Source of the DNA: Leptospira perolatii
Lineage (GTDB): Bacteria; Spirochaetota; Leptospiria; Leptospirales; Leptospiraceae
Length of the DNA: 64,000 nucleotides
Assembly: GCF_002811875.1 (NCBI RefSeq)
Contig: NZ_NPDZ01000001.1
Location: 124,001-188,000, forward strand
Direction of reading: 5' to 3'
The translations under genes and the position numbers were made by a program. Below, piece after piece: positions 51,383 through 63,029 of the stretch. How positions within the stretch are numbered: the first letter of the stretch is position 1; the number at the start of each line of letters is the position of its first letter. The notes under the pieces are model-generated. The model was not told the DNA's origin and did no database searches. It saw only the letters and a program-made list of their open reading frames with translations.

Positions 51383-52999
51383 TCACTTTTCCAAAAGGCC
51401 TGCTCTTAGGGCCTTCTTGTCGAATTTGCCTACGCTGGTTTTAGGAATCGTGGATACAAAATGTATATCTTCGATCTTGGGAAGTTGCCAGTGCGCAAAA
51501 TGACTTTTCAACCCATCAATAATTTTCTTTGGATCTATGGTTTTCCCTTCTACAGGCACTACGAAAATCACTGGGGCTTCCTCGCGAACTGGATCGACTC
51601 TTCCAACAACAGTAGCTTCTAATACTTCCGGGTCGGACATGACTATATTTTCCATATCTACGCTGGAGATCCATTCACCGCGCGTTTTGATTAGATCTTT
51701 CTTTCGATCAGTAATCTGCATGTAATTGTACTCATCGATGACTACTACATCTCCAGTTTTAAACCAACCATCGGGGGTAAAAGATTCTTTGGACACACCG
51801 CCTCGATACGATCCGGTCACCCACGGTCCGCGTACCAAAAGTTCTCCCGGCGATTTTCCATCTTTCGGAACTTCATGCCCATCATCTCCTACTGCCTTCA
51901 GCTCCAAGCACGGTGCGATTACTCCTTGTTTGGATCGGTAAACGTATTTTTCCTCCTCCTGCCATTCTTCCATAAATCCACGAAGTCTCGAAACTGTCCC
52001 TACTGGAGAAGTTTCTGTCATTCCCCAAGCATGTAAAATTGAGATTCCGAATTCCTTTTCAAAACCTTCGATCAAGGATCTTGGTGCAGCGGATCCGCCT
52101 ATAATCATAGTATGAATCTTTAATTTATGTTTTGATTTCCTTAGATACTGATAGAGCACATTCCAAACTGTCGGAACTCCAGCGGTGATCGTGACCCCTT
52201 CTGACTCAAGTAATTCGGCAAGATTGGCTCCCAATAAATGCTTTCCTGGGAAAACCAGCTTGCAACCTACCATGACCGCTCCGAAAGGAATTCCCCAGGC
52301 ATTTGCATGGAACATGGGGACTACCGGTAAAACAGATTCACTTTCCTTTATGCCTAGCACATCCCCCATACAAATTGCCATTGAGTGCAAAAAAGTGGAT
52401 CGGTGGGAATATACTACCCCCTTGGGATTTCCGGTCGTGCCTGAAGTATAGCAAATACCGGCTGCTTCTGTCTCGGCGATTGGATCAAAAGATTCTATTT
52501 CAGATCCGGTTTCCAGAAACTCTGAATATGATATAGAATTCGGTAAATTGGCAGGAGTTCCTTCCTCTTTATCTTCGATGATTATGAAACGTTCAACGTT
52601 CTGTATTTTATCCAGATTCTTTGCTAGGATTCCACTTAAGGACTTGTCTACAAAGATGATTTTGTCCTTTGCATCGTTTATGATATAAGTCAGCTGATCA
52701 GGAAACAAACGAATATTAATCGTATGTAAAATGGCTCTAATGCAAGGAATCGCAAAATATAGCTCCAAGTGAATCGAATGATTTAAACAGAAAGTAGCTA
52801 TTGTATCCCCAGGCTTTACTCCCGCTTTTTTGAGAGCCTCCATCAGTCTTAGAGTTCGCTTGTAAAAATCCAAATATGTATATCTGTGAATCGAATTGTC
52901 ACACCATTTAGAAACGATTTCCTTATGCGGGTGAACAGACTTGGCCCTCTTTAAAATGGAAGGTAAATTCAAAGGATAGTCCATCATGGTGGATTGCAT
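51383..52999 (-). CDS. Fatty acyl-CoA synthetase (AMP-binding enzyme)
   Basis: 538 residues of the ANL superfamily. The P-loop motif YTSGTTGNPKGVVYSH (near residue 186), the aromatic A5 region HAWGMTETSP (near 320), the hinge DRKKDLIKTRGEWIS (near 430) and the C-terminal catalytic Lys in KTSVGKFDKKALR are all present. This length and the VPMFHANAWGIP segment are typical of AlkK-like medium/long-chain acyl-CoA synthetases. Leptospira lives on long-chain fatty acids as its carbon source, so beta-oxidation is the natural role. It is divergent from the gene at 53116. Confidence 0.92.
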   Translation of the reverse strand: MQSTMMDYPLNLPSILKRAKSVHPHKEIVSKWCDNSIHRYTYLDFYKRTLRLMEALKKAGVKPGDTIATFCLNHSIHLELYFAIPCIRAILHTINIRLFPDQLTYIINDAKDKIIFVDKSLSGILAKNLDKIQNVERFIIIEDKEEGTPANLPNSISYSEFLETGSEIESFDPIAETEAAGICYTSGTTGNPKGVVYSHRSTFLHSMAICMGDVLGIKESESVLPVVPMFHANAWGIPFGAVMVGCKLVFPGKHLLGANLAELLESEGVTITAGVPTVWNVLYQYLRKSKHKLKIHTMIIGGSAAPRSLIEGFEKEFGISILHAWGMTETSPVGTVSRLRGFMEEWQEEEKYVYRSKQGVIAPCLELKAVGDDGHEVPKDGKSPGELLVRGPWVTGSYRGGVSKESFTPDGWFKTGDVVVIDEYNYMQITDRKKDLIKTRGEWISSVDMENIVMSDPEVLEATVVGRVDPVREEAPVIFVVPVEGKTIDPKKIIDGLKSHFAHWQLPKIEDIHFVSTIPKTSVGKFDKKALRAGLLEK

Positions 53000-53115
53000 A
53001 AAATTCCCCGGTAAATATTATTACTATGTTAGGCGGTTCACTTTTATGACTTTGAAAACGGGACTGTCAAGGAGAATCGGTTGGAAGGTTTTCGCGAATA
53101 TTCGGATACATTCAT

Positions 53116-53886
53116 ATGAAATACCTCAATTATAGGAAGATTTTTTTCATTCTGGTTTTAGCAACGTTCGTTTGCATAGGCGGATTGGTCGCAATTTTCC
53201 TTTTCCCAGGAGAACGATTATCTCTTGCGTTCACTATTTTTTCCGGCATCGGGAAATCATCTTTGCAGTATCGGATCGATGCGCTGGAAGTAAAAGCTAT
53301 CAAGCGTCAGGAGTTCACGCCTGGAGATAAAGATTTTCTGAAGAATTTCTACTCTACCCTGGCTACTGGTGCAAAGTTGACCTTCGTTGCACGACAGACC
53401 GGGCGGCTCATGGAACATTATTTGGCTGCAACCGGTGCCGATTTTATCCTGGAACCGGAAATATTTACGGAAAACGAAAAAGTCCAAGGAAAAATAAAAC
53501 AAATTCGCACGCACCTGCGAAGTTCCGTCTGCTCTTCTCGACAAATCACTTCCGAAACTTTTTATATGCCGGATTCAAGTAATATAGATTCTATTTTCGG
53601 TTTGTATTACGGTAAAATCAGTTTAACGACTTTAGAAACAAATCAAAGTAATTGTAAAGTCAAATGGAGAGCCGAGGTTCCCTGGTATTGGCCATCTTAC
53701 GACTCCTTAAAAAAGAAGTACGGCGACTATCACGCGGAAAGTTTTCCCTTACCAAATCTCGCTAGCATTATTTTCGGTTCCTCTCCCCTGTATGTCGACA
53801 ACGGATTGGGCGGATATCTTGTTCAATTAGATATCGCGAAACCATTTGTCGCATTTTCCGAATGGGAAGAAATCATTGTTCGATAG
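53116..53886 (+). CDS. Membrane-anchored hypothetical protein
   Basis: 256 residues. One N-terminal membrane helix (IFFILVLATFVCIGGLVAIFLF) precedes a domain of about 220 residues that should lie in the periplasm. Two cysteines (SSVCSSRQI and QSNCKVKW) could form a disulphide. No motif is recognised; KWRAEVPWYWPSYD and DNGLGGYLV look like structural aromatic segments. The gene is complete, with codon use like its neighbours. Function unknown. Confidence 0.65.
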   Translation: MKYLNYRKIFFILVLATFVCIGGLVAIFLFPGERLSLAFTIFSGIGKSSLQYRIDALEVKAIKRQEFTPGDKDFLKNFYSTLATGAKLTFVARQTGRLMEHYLAATGADFILEPEIFTENEKVQGKIKQIRTHLRSSVCSSRQITSETFYMPDSSNIDSIFGLYYGKISLTTLETNQSNCKVKWRAEVPWYWPSYDSLKKKYGDYHAESFPLPNLASIIFGSSPLYVDNGLGGYLVQLDIAKPFVAFSEWEEIIVR

Positions 53887-54123
53887 GCAGGACGAATACT
53901 TTTCCGCCTTCGAGTCCTTGTTATGTAGATTAAGTTTGATGCTGCCGAAGAAGGGACTCGCCTCTCCGCGGTTTGCCATCGTAGCAAACCTGGCTCCGAG
54001 GCGTCTCGAACTTGCCTCGACTCCTCGTGAGTCTCGGTCGCTCTTGCTACGCTCCCTATGGGTCGCTGCAAGAGCTCTCAAGTTCTCGCTTCGAGTCCTT
54101 GGTCTGTAGATTAAGTTTGATGC
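53887..54123. other. Intergenic region with partial tRNA duplication
   Basis: This stretch downstream of tRNA-Leu contains a second copy of the tRNA 3' end and its flank (53908-53960), an inverted repeat GGTTTGC/GCAAACC at about 53970-53990 and a run of C-T-rich sequence with short GCGTC/GACGC-like motifs. Frames here are not genes. It looks like a rearranged tRNA flank. Confidence 0.5.
53908..53960. repeat. Direct repeat copy 1 (tRNA-Leu 3' end plus flank)
   Basis: 53 bases that match 54089-54141 at 51 positions. The part homologous to the tRNA is its last 18 bases; the rest is downstream flank. This copy continues into unrelated sequence (CCTCTCC) instead of the tRNA T arm. Confidence 0.85.

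Positions 54124-54141
<18 letters not shown>
54089..54141. repeat. Direct repeat copy 2 (includes 3' end of tRNA-Leu)
   Basis: The intact copy, offset 181 bases from copy 1, running from the downstream flank into the last 18 bases of tRNA-Leu(CAG). Such an arrangement resembles an att duplication. Confidence 0.85.
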
Positions 54142-54205
<64 letters not shown>

Positions 54206-54299
54206 TTGTAAGGATAATTTTCGCGAGATCTGTTCAGCGTCAGCTTATTTTTGGAATTCATTGACACGATAATGTAGCAGAAAGTAGGATCCGGATAGG

Positions 54300-54881
54300 A
54301 TGAAAGAAGAAAGAAAGACCTCGGAAACTGATATTAAGTTGGCGTTAAATATCCGGGGTAAAGGGAATTATAGATTCGATACTGAAATCCCCTTTTTTGA
54401 GCATATGCTGTCACACGTAGCAAAGCATGGTCTTCTAGACTTGGATCTTTGGCTTAGAGGAGACATAGAAATAGACTGCCACCATAGTGTGGAAGATACC
54501 GCAATTCTTCTAGGCTCGATGATTCATAAACAACTCGGAGACAAATCCGGAATCAGAAGATACGGCCACTCGACGATTCCGATGGATGAGGTACTTACTA
54601 CGGTCGCCGTCGATTTGGGCGGAAGGTATTACTATAAGTACACCGGCCCTAGTCTAGTCGGAAAATTCGGAATCTATGACGCGGAATTGAGTCTAGAGTT
54701 TTTGCAAAAATTGGCTCTGAATGCAAAGATGAATTTGCATGTGGTCGTTCACTATGGAGAAAATAGACATCATATTCACGAGTCGATCTTCAAAGGCCTA
54801 GGCAAAGCTCTGAGAATGGCAATCGAGTTTGACCCGGCTGCTCAGGGATCGATTCCTTCCACAAAAGGTGTATTGGAGTGA
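54300..54881 (+). CDS. hisB: Imidazoleglycerol-phosphate dehydratase
   Basis: 193 residues, the monofunctional IGPD length, without the phosphatase domain found in enterobacterial HisB. The manganese-binding repeats are seen as [17 protein letters not shown] near residue 60 and [13 protein letters not shown] near 160. It carries out the sixth step of histidine biosynthesis. The start at 54300 has GGATAGG directly before it. It heads the hisB-hisH-hisA operon and overlaps hisH by four bases. Confidence 0.96.
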   Translation: MKEERKTSETDIKLALNIRGKGNYRFDTEIPFFEHMLSHVAKHGLLDLDLWLRGDIEIDCHHSVEDTAILLGSMIHKQLGDKSGIRRYGHSTIPMDEVLTTVAVDLGGRYYYKYTGPSLVGKFGIYDAELSLEFLQKLALNAKMNLHVVVHYGENRHHIHESIFKGLGKALRMAIEFDPAAQGSIPSTKGVLE

Positions 54882-55510
54882 TAGCGGTTCTCGATTATGG
54901 AATGGGAAATATCCATTCTTGCTTAAAAGCAATATCATTATATACTAAAGAGTTTTCCTATACAAAGGACCCGGAAGTCATTCGTAAATCGGATGCAATG
55001 ATTTTGCCCGGGGACGGACATTTTGATAAGGCAATGTGGAATCTCAAAGAATCCGGCTTGAAGGATGTCCTCGATGAGTATATAAAACTAGGAAAGCCGT
55101 TATTCGGGATATGCATCGGTTACCAAATCCTTTTCGAGGATTCTGACGAAACAGTCTCCGGTAGCAAGAATACGACAGTACAAGGGCTTGGTTACATTAA
55201 AGGAAAGATTCGAAAATTTCGGGGAAAAAACTATAAGGTACCGCATATCGGTTGGAACAAACTAATTCAAAGAAGGCCAAAGGAAAGTATCCTTTTGCAA
55301 GGAATTCCGGACCAATCATTCGTATACTTTATCCACTCGTATAGACCCGTCGAAGTGGAAGGAAAGGCGATCACCGGTTTATGCGATTATTATAATGAAA
55401 AGTTTCCTGCTGTTATAGAAAAAGGAAACATTTTCGGTACTCAGTTTCACCCTGAAAAATCTCACACCTTCGGGCTTAAAATTCTGGAGAACTTTATTAA
55501 ATCTGTATGA
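54878..55510 (+). CDS. hisH: Imidazole glycerol phosphate synthase, glutaminase subunit HisH
   Basis: 210 residues. The nucleophile Cys 79 ([10 protein letters not shown]) and the His/Glu of [10 protein letters not shown] complete the class I amidotransferase triad; the oxyanion region reads [10 protein letters not shown] where most HisH proteins have PGVGAFGDAM. It supplies ammonia to HisF, which is not in this window. The start GTG overlaps the hisB stop (GTGA). Confidence 0.95.
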   Translation: MIAVLDYGMGNIHSCLKAISLYTKEFSYTKDPEVIRKSDAMILPGDGHFDKAMWNLKESGLKDVLDEYIKLGKPLFGICIGYQILFEDSDETVSGSKNTTVQGLGYIKGKIRKFRGKNYKVPHIGWNKLIQRRPKESILLQGIPDQSFVYFIHSYRPVEVEGKAITGLCDYYNEKFPAVIEKGNIFGTQFHPEKSHTFGLKILENFIKSV

Positions 55511-56238
55511 TACTCATTCCAGCCATTGATCTTTTAGATAATTGTGCCGTTCGTTTGTTCAAAGGAAAATACGATGAAAAAACTGTTTATTCAAACGAAC
55601 CCTGGAAACTTGCAGGAGGCTTTGAGAAAAACGGTGCTACTCTAATTCATTTAGTAGATTTGAACGGTGCAAGGAATCAAATTGGTGTGAATGGAGAATC
55701 CATTTCCCGGATCCGAAAAGAAGTAAAATGCAAGATACAACTCGGGGGAGGAATTCGGGATAAGGAGAAATTAGCTTATTACGATTCCATCGGTATCGAT
55801 AGATTTATTCTTGGAACTGCAGCGGTGAAAGATCCTGAGTTACTAAATTACGCTTTAGAAAAGTACGGAAAAGACCGTGTCGTTGTTGCCGTGGATGCTC
55901 GGGACGGGATTGTAAAATTGACCGGTTGGGAAGAGGATTCCGGCTTGAAATATATGGATTTACTCGAACGTCTTTCAAACTCAGGTGTGATAAATATCAT
56001 TTTTACTGATATCGCGCAAGATGGGACCTTAGCAGGACCGAACCTGAACGCCTACAAAGAAATCCTGACCAAGTACGGTTTTCAAGTCATCGCATCTGGT
56101 GGTGTGTCTTCTCTAAAGGATATTATGGCTTTATCAACATTAGGCACGAAAGTTCCGGTGTACGGAGTTATCACAGGCAAGGCCCTTTACGAAGGTAAAA
56201 TAGATTTGGCCGAAGCGATCACTTCCCTGACAGATTGA
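55507..56238 (+). CDS. hisA: Phosphoribosylformimino-5-aminoimidazole carboxamide ribotide isomerase
   Basis: 243 residues. The TIM barrel opens with [19 protein letters not shown]; Asp 8 and Asp near residue 130 ([16 protein letters not shown]) are the acid-base residues, and [18 protein letters not shown] and [11 protein letters not shown] bind phosphate. It performs the fourth step of histidine synthesis. The ATG overlaps the hisH stop by four bases, so hisBHA are coupled. hisF is missing downstream; a thiol-redox gene follows instead. Confidence 0.95.
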   Translation: MILIPAIDLLDNCAVRLFKGKYDEKTVYSNEPWKLAGGFEKNGATLIHLVDLNGARNQIGVNGESISRIRKEVKCKIQLGGGIRDKEKLAYYDSIGIDRFILGTAAVKDPELLNYALEKYGKDRVVVAVDARDGIVKLTGWEEDSGLKYMDLLERLSNSGVINIIFTDIAQDGTLAGPNLNAYKEILTKYGFQVIASGGVSSLKDIMALSTLGTKVPVYGVITGKALYEGKIDLAEAITSLTD

Positions 56239-56341
56239 TTCTCCCTGGATTTGCATTGAGATAAGCCTCCTAGAAACTTCGGTTTTTTCTTTCCTTACAT
56301 CTTAAGAACGGTAGAAAGGTAATTTCTGAACGGAGCAACGG

Positions 56342-57550
<1,209 letters not shown>

Positions 57551-57567
57551 GGAAATCTAATAGATTT

Positions 57568-58110
57568 ATGCAAGACGGTTCCGAAGAACATAAGAGGCAC
57601 AAGTCTTGCAGAAACTGCGCTTCTATTATACCTGCGGAATCGGAAAAGTGTGTCTTTTGTGGTTCCTATCAGGTCCCTGGCAGAGTTCCTGTTTACCAAT
57701 ACGCAGCGGAGAGTCGGTTTTTAAGAAAGTTTTTCCTTTTTCCGCTCGCCGTCGTTTTCGCGATCACGATTTTTCTGCTCGAAGCGATTTACGATTTTAC
57801 TGAACTTGGACTTTCTTGGATCACGATCTTTTCTTTTTTCTTCCTATTGTTTGCAGTCTTCGGTTATATCTCGGAATGGATTTTCTTGCTAAAAGCAAAA
57901 GGGGAATCGAAGGACTTCCGACAAGGGTTCTTTGAATGGCAAAAGAAATTATACCAAAAGTCCGCAGTAGTATCTTATGCTGGGATGTTCCTTTTTGTCT
58001 GTGTGCCATTGATCGATTGGTCTAATCCGATTCCGTTTTCAGCAGCAGCCTCGATCATTTGGACTTTCCTTTTGCTCTTTTTAATCAAAATACTCTTCCC
58101 TTTGTTCTAG
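57568..58110 (+). CDS. Zinc-ribbon membrane protein
   Basis: 180 residues. An N-terminal cytoplasmic zinc ribbon has two cysteine pairs (SCRNCASIIP and EKCVFCGSYQ), followed by about four membrane helices (for example FPLAVVFAITIFLLEAIY, WITIFSFFFLLFAVFGYI, WTFLLLFLIKILFPLF). No enzyme motif. It lies between the VKOR-DsbA fusion and a DUF885 protein, likely in one transcript. Function unknown; the ribbon may bind a partner or metal. Confidence 0.75.
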   Translation: MQDGSEEHKRHKSCRNCASIIPAESEKCVFCGSYQVPGRVPVYQYAAESRFLRKFFLFPLAVVFAITIFLLEAIYDFTELGLSWITIFSFFFLLFAVFGYISEWIFLLKAKGESKDFRQGFFEWQKKLYQKSAVVSYAGMFLFVCVPLIDWSNPIPFSAAASIIWTFLLLFLIKILFPLF

Positions 58111-58126
58111 GAAAGGACTGAAAAAC

Positions 58127-59944
58127 TTGAAACGAATCGGTCTAGCTGTTATCTCCCTTCTATTTTTTGTATTATTGACCATTGCATTTGTCGTTTACCA
58201 CACATGGAATTTTCGACCTTTTACCTTATCCCTATTTTACGAGAAAATATTTTGGCAGGATATACTGGATGACCCGGAAACTTTAAGTAGTTTAAGAATT
58301 CTGGATGCTTGGGGGGTCAAATCGCATAATTCACGTTGGACGGATGCTTCCCCTGAACACGAGCTTGAGGTACTGGAGAGATACAAGCAGCAACTTGCCA
58401 CATTAAAAACTTATGATGTATCGAGTCTTCAAAAAGAAGAAAAAGCATATTACAAATCGATTGAATGGAGTATGGAACATGCGGTTTCTGGCCAGGAATT
58501 CATTTTTCACAATTATCCTGTAAATCAGCTATTCGGTCTCCAAAATCATATTCCAACGTTTCTTGCGACAGTGCATAGCATTGAGGATAAAAAGGATGCT
58601 TCCGCTTATATCGAAAGATTGAGGGCGGTACCTTTCAAAATTGGTCAGTTGCTGAATGGCTTGAAGTTGAGAGAAAATCGAGGAGTTTTTCCACCCGATT
58701 TTATTCTAGATAGAGTCATCACGGAAATCCAGCGATTTCGTACCGCAAAAACTGAAGAAAACATAGTCATTAAGAGTTTCTCCGAAAAGCTCTCAAAAGT
58801 TGAAGCCATAGATTCTGAGGAAAGAAAAAAGTATCTTAAGGATGCACAAAGGATTCTTGTGCAGGAAATCTATAAGTCCTATGGAGATTTAGAACTTTTT
58901 CTTAGAGCTCAGCGAGAAAAATCTGATTCGAAGGCAGGTGTTTGGAAGCTTCCTAACGGAGATGAATATTATAAATATGTGCTAAAGCTTCATACGACTA
59001 CATCTTTATCTCCGGAAGATGTGTATCAGCTTGGACTATCTGAAGTAGATCGAATCCAAGAAGAAATGAAGTCGATCCTCAAGTCGTTGAAAGTTCCTGG
59101 AAACAATTTAGCTTCTGCCCTGAATCAGCTGAGATTGAAAAAGGAATCTCTCTTTCCGGATACCGAGGACGGCAAAGAACTAGCATTAAACGAATACAGA
59201 AAAATATTGCAGCAGTCTACTGAGAGTTCAAAAGCACTTTTCCCTGGTTGGCCCAAAGCGAAAGTCGAAGTGCAAAGAATTCCTAAATTTAAGGAAGCTG
59301 GAGCTCCAGGTGCTTACTATGAGGAGCCTTCTCTGGATGGAAAAAGACCGGGAGTTTTTTATGCAAATCTAAGAGATACCAAAGAGATTCCGAAATTCGG
59401 AATGAGAACACTAACTTATCACGAAACTATACCTGGGCATCATTTGCAGATCGCCTGGGCACAGGAGCTTTCTAGTTCGCCTAAAATACTTCGCACTCAT
59501 CATTTTACTGCGTACGTGGAAGGCTGGGCACTTTATGCGGAAAAATTAGCGAGCGAATTTCATTTTTATGAAGATCCGTTGTCCGATCTAGGCAGATTGC
59601 AAGCGGAATTATTTCGAGCAGTCCGTTTAGTTGTAGATACAGGAATTCACTACAAGCGTTGGAATAGAGAGCAAGCGATCAAATATATGACGGCAAATAC
59701 CGGCATGGCACCCAAGGATGTAACCGCCGAAGTGGAAAGATACATTGTTTATCCCGGTCAGGCATGTTCTTACAAAATCGGTATGCTTACCCTCTTGAAG
59801 TTGCGAACACAATGGGAACAATCGAAGGCGAGCAAATATCAGATCAAAGACTTTCACGGATTTATTTTAAACTTGGGATCACTCCCTTTAGAAATTCTTG
59901 AAGAGAGAATGAAAGAGGAAATCGCCATTGATAAGCGAAATTAA
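58127..59944 (+). CDS. DUF885-family putative metallohydrolase, membrane-anchored
   Basis: 605 residues. An N-terminal anchor (GLAVISLLFFVLLTIAFVVYH) is followed by the DUF885 region, with the conserved zinc-like motif LTYHETIPGHHLQIAW (near residue 430) and AYVEGWALYAEKLASE (near 463), similar to M32/gluzincin carboxypeptidases. The YVEGWALYAE segment supplies the likely third ligand Glu. Family members are thought to be peptidases but substrates are mostly unknown. The start is TTG, with AAAGGA nine bases upstream. It follows the zinc-ribbon gene by 16 bases. Confidence 0.85.
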   Translation: MKRIGLAVISLLFFVLLTIAFVVYHTWNFRPFTLSLFYEKIFWQDILDDPETLSSLRILDAWGVKSHNSRWTDASPEHELEVLERYKQQLATLKTYDVSSLQKEEKAYYKSIEWSMEHAVSGQEFIFHNYPVNQLFGLQNHIPTFLATVHSIEDKKDASAYIERLRAVPFKIGQLLNGLKLRENRGVFPPDFILDRVITEIQRFRTAKTEENIVIKSFSEKLSKVEAIDSEERKKYLKDAQRILVQEIYKSYGDLELFLRAQREKSDSKAGVWKLPNGDEYYKYVLKLHTTTSLSPEDVYQLGLSEVDRIQEEMKSILKSLKVPGNNLASALNQLRLKKESLFPDTEDGKELALNEYRKILQQSTESSKALFPGWPKAKVEVQRIPKFKEAGAPGAYYEEPSLDGKRPGVFYANLRDTKEIPKFGMRTLTYHETIPGHHLQIAWAQELSSSPKILRTHHFTAYVEGWALYAEKLASEFHFYEDPLSDLGRLQAELFRAVRLVVDTGIHYKRWNREQAIKYMTANTGMAPKDVTAEVERYIVYPGQACSYKIGMLTLLKLRTQWEQSKASKYQIKDFHGFILNLGSLPLEILEERMKEEIAIDKRN

Positions 59945-59984
59945 GTTTGCTTAATAGAAGAGGCAAGACTCCAAATTTGGAGTT

Positions 59985-60788
59985 TCATTCTGGTGAATGA
60001 TTCAAAGTGTTTGATCGGCCTATAGAGTAAGCCTGAGTAATCGCTGAATGTAAATATTCCTTCGCCATTCTTACCGCATCTGCTAGTACAGAAGTTTGAG
60101 TCCAATAAGAAGCGATCGCAGAGGAATAAGTACATCCTGTTCCGTGCGGATAAAAGCCGGAGACAAACGGTTTGGAAAATGAAATAGTCGGCTTTCCGAT
60201 TTCTGCAAGTACATCAATTGCTACTTTGGACTTAGTTAAGTGACCTCCTTTCAATAGTACGTTTCTGCCAAGTAATTGTGCCAAACGGTGCGCGGCTGAA
60301 TCCATTTCGCTTAATTCAGAAACTTGGATATTTCCTAAAATAAAAGTCTCATCCAAATTAGGAGTGATCAAATCAGCCATCGAAATCAATTTTTCTTTTA
60401 AGGCCACTATTGCATCGTCCCTTAGCAGTTTTGCTCCACTTGTAGAAACCATCACAGGATCTACAACAAGTTTGAAAACACTGCCTTTATTCTTGTATTC
60501 GATTAAAAGCGAAGAAATGCATTTGATTAGGGATTCAGAATATAGCATTCCGGTTTTTACAACCGCTACCGGAAAATAGTCGAACACGGCTCTGATTTGT
60601 TTTTCCAAAAAATCAGGATCTACTTCGAAAATGGCAGTAACAGAATCCGGATTTTGGGCAGTCAGGCAAGTCAAGGCTGAAGTTCCGAATGTTCCGGTAG
60701 CTTGAAAAGTTTTTAAGTCTGCTTGGATTCCGGCACCACCGCCTGAATCGGAACCCGCAATAGTCAAAGCTACGGGTTTGGATTTCAT
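59985..60788 (-). CDS. thiD: Hydroxymethylpyrimidine/phosphomethylpyrimidine kinase
   Basis: 267 residues from ATG 60788 (AAGGAGTG six bases upstream); the longer form to 60845 is not supported. Ribokinase-fold motifs [19 protein letters not shown] (residues 10-27), [15 protein letters not shown] near 110, [11 protein letters not shown] near 135, LLKGGH and [14 protein letters not shown] with the catalytic region near 215. It phosphorylates HMP to HMP-PP for thiamine synthesis. It lies 34 bases after the alkyltransferase-like gene, so may be transcribed with it. Confidence 0.94.
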   Translation of the reverse strand: MKSKPVALTIAGSDSGGGAGIQADLKTFQATGTFGTSALTCLTAQNPDSVTAIFEVDPDFLEKQIRAVFDYFPVAVVKTGMLYSESLIKCISSLLIEYKNKGSVFKLVVDPVMVSTSGAKLLRDDAIVALKEKLISMADLITPNLDETFILGNIQVSELSEMDSAAHRLAQLLGRNVLLKGGHLTKSKVAIDVLAEIGKPTISFSKPFVSGFYPHGTGCTYSSAIASYWTQTSVLADAVRMAKEYLHSAITQAYSIGRSNTLNHSPE

Positions 60789-60822
60789 TTGAATCACTCC
60801 TTTTGTGACAAAAATTGTAGAA

Positions 60823-61197
60823 CTAAGGCCAACCGTATTTTTCAAAGTCTACGGAACCGTTAGAATCAAATTTCACTTTTTCAGCTTCCAGCAGTTTTCT
60901 TTGTAAAATCGCCCTCCTTGAGTCTCCTCTAAAGGAGATCAAACCCTGACCATTAATGACTCTTTGCCAGGGAACGGATTGTACTTGCGATTTTTCTAAT
61001 GCGTTCAAAGCGTAGCCGACCGCCCTTGCAGCGCGAGGAGTCCCGAGTAGAGCTGCAATTCTACCGTAACTCGTTACTTTGCCTATTGGAATCTTTTTTA
61101 CGACGGCATATACTTTATCGTAAAAACTTTCAGGAGTCGCTTTCTTTTTTGCCGATCGCGCCAAATGAGTTCTTTGGCTCTTAGCCTTTTGCTTCAT
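60823..61197 (-). CDS. Alkyltransferase-like protein (ATL)
   Basis: 124 residues of the MGMT/Ogt DNA-binding fold. The segment [29 protein letters not shown] and the arginine-finger turn [12 protein letters not shown] are standard. The active-site motif PCHRV is PWQRV (Trp 77), so it cannot accept alkyl groups. Such ATLs bind O6-alkylguanine and hand the lesion to nucleotide-excision repair. The ATG overlaps the histidine-kinase stop (ATGA). Confidence 0.93.
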   Translation of the reverse strand: MKQKAKSQRTHLARSAKKKATPESFYDKVYAVVKKIPIGKVTSYGRIAALLGTPRAARAVGYALNALEKSQVQSVPWQRVINGQGLISFRGDSRRAILQRKLLEAEKVKFDSNGSVDFEKYGWP

Positions 61198-63002
61198 AGA
61201 TGGAGTTCGGAATTTGATTCAGGCGGTCTAAGCGGCAGCTCCACTTTAAAAACAGTTCGGCCAGGTTTGGATTCAAAAGAAATTTTGCCTTTATGCTTTT
61301 CAATAATACCTTTCACGATACCTAATCCAAGACCTGAGCCTTCGCCTTGGTCCTTCGTAGTAAAAAAAGGATCCCAGACTCTGTCCTTAATTCCATTCGG
61401 AATTCCGGGGCCATTATCCATAATCTCTACAATTACTTTGTCTTTTGCAGGATATACAGATATTTCAATCAAACCGCTGCCATGCAGTGCTTGATTTGCA
61501 TTTTGGATGAGATTGGTCCAAACTTGATTCAATTCGTCTGGATTGCAAATTACATGAGGAATCTGAGAGAATTTTTTACTAACCTCGATTCCATATTTTA
61601 ACTGGTTATTCATGATGATCAAAGTGTTTTCGATTCCTTCCAAAATATCCGCGCTGGTAAAGGATTTACTCTGATCTAAATGCGAATAGTATTTCAAGGC
61701 CTTGACGATTCTAACGATATTCTTAATAGAATATTTAATATTTCGAATATTTCGATTGGTGTTCGAAGCATTCTTCAGCATGTGATACCCTTTCATTTGG
61801 CCTTGCAGGATTACTTCGTAAATATACTTTCTCACCTCTAGTACATTATTCTCGATGATAAACGAAGAGACTTCCGATGAAAGCTCAGAGGAAATACCTA
61901 GCTTCTCCATCTCTTCTTTTACTTCCTTCTTTACTCGGAACTTGTCTTTAGATTCCATCGGTTCGAATTTTTTCCGCTCACGTAGCACATAAAGGAGAGC
62001 CAGCTCGAAGGAATTCCTAAGCTTTTTGTTACGGGCAAATCGCATGATATCGAATATGTTTTTTACGATATAATTCATATTCGATTCCAGATTTTCTGCT
62101 GAGCCGTTAATGACACCTGCTGGCGTATTGATTTCGTGGGCTATTCCCGCCACCATCGTACCAAGCGAAGCCATCTTTTCTGCCATAATTAGTTGAGACT
62201 GTGCATTTTCCAATTCACGAGTTCGGTTCTTTACCTTCTCTTCCAAAGTTTCCGTTAGCTCTATGAGCCTTTCGTAAAATATGGAGTTGGAAAGAGACAT
62301 CACCGCGACACGCCGAATTTCATTCAGTCTTTCCAATTCACTGTAGTTATATCTTTCTCTGTTTTTCTTTTCAGAAAGAACCAGCATGCCGAGTAAGCTT
62401 TTGTTTAAAATTAGTGGAGCTAGTAATTCGGCATTCGTTTTTGCCGCAAAGGAAAGCGCATGTACTCGAATTGGATTGTATCTCGGGTCGTCGATAAATT
62501 CGTCCACGTTGAAGATCCGGTCATGTTCGGCAACCCAAAGTAGGAAGGGATCAAAAATGTAAAACTGATCTTCTCCCGGTTCCGCTGGATGAGGTGAGAA
62601 AGTTCCTTGGTCTTCCCTCCAAAGATATATCTTCGCTTTTCTAATATTTGTAATCGCAGGAAGGAAATTTATGATTTTCTCACATACTGTTTGAGTAATG
62701 TTCGTAGCGATTAGATCACTCTTGAATTTATCTAGCAGCGAGAGGTATTTTACATATTCCTGCTCTCTGGGAGAAATCCTCGAAAGTATCTTGTTAATAT
62801 CTGAATGGGAACCACCGGTTCTTGAAAAAAAGATCCAAAGAAAGATTGCAGCCGCGGTCGAAAAAGGTAGGCTCAATAATATGGCATATGTGCGATATTG
62901 ACCTAGAGAGAAGTAATCCAGGGCAAAAACTACAGCGGATTGAAGTAGTGTAGCTGCCAGAATTAAGCTAAGGATGGGTCCGAATTTGCGTAGGATTTTC
63001 AT
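61194..63002 (-). CDS. GAF-domain sensor histidine kinase
   Basis: 602 residues. Two N-terminal membrane helices (about 8-30 and 38-60), a GAF-like sensor domain (about 90-245), a coiled-coil linker ([19 protein letters not shown]), then the HisKA H-box [15 protein letters not shown] (His about 286), and the HATPase domain with N box [12 protein letters not shown]1 DNGPGIP, F box [12 protein letters not shown] and G2 [10 protein letters not shown]. The phospho-acceptor domain contains a long insertion of about 150 residues before the ATPase. No response regulator is beside it, so its partner is unknown. It is divergent from rsgA with only 27 bases between starts. Confidence 0.93.
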   Translation of the reverse strand: MKILRKFGPILSLILAATLLQSAVVFALDYFSLGQYRTYAILLSLPFSTAAAIFLWIFFSRTGGSHSDINKILSRISPREQEYVKYLSLLDKFKSDLIATNITQTVCEKIINFLPAITNIRKAKIYLWREDQGTFSPHPAEPGEDQFYIFDPFLLWVAEHDRIFNVDEFIDDPRYNPIRVHALSFAAKTNAELLAPLILNKSLLGMLVLSEKKNRERYNYSELERLNEIRRVAVMSLSNSIFYERLIELTETLEEKVKNRTRELENAQSQLIMAEKMASLGTMVAGIAHEINTPAGVINGSAENLESNMNYIVKNIFDIMRFARNKKLRNSFELALLYVLRERKKFEPMESKDKFRVKKEVKEEMEKLGISSELSSEVSSFIIENNVLEVRKYIYEVILQGQMKGYHMLKNASNTNRNIRNIKYSIKNIVRIVKALKYYSHLDQSKSFTSADILEGIENTLIIMNNQLKYGIEVSKKFSQIPHVICNPDELNQVWTNLIQNANQALHGSGLIEISVYPAKDKVIVEIMDNGPGIPNGIKDRVWDPFFTTKDQGEGSGLGLGIVKGIIEKHKGKISFESKPGRTVFKVELPLRPPESNSELHL

Positions 63003-63029
63003 CGGCTGCCCGAAAAACTAGGCATAAGA

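Noticed and set aside
60789..60822. Possible TPP riboswitch before thiD
   Set aside because: Only 34 bases separate thiD from the upstream gene, too short, and no thi-box sequence is present.
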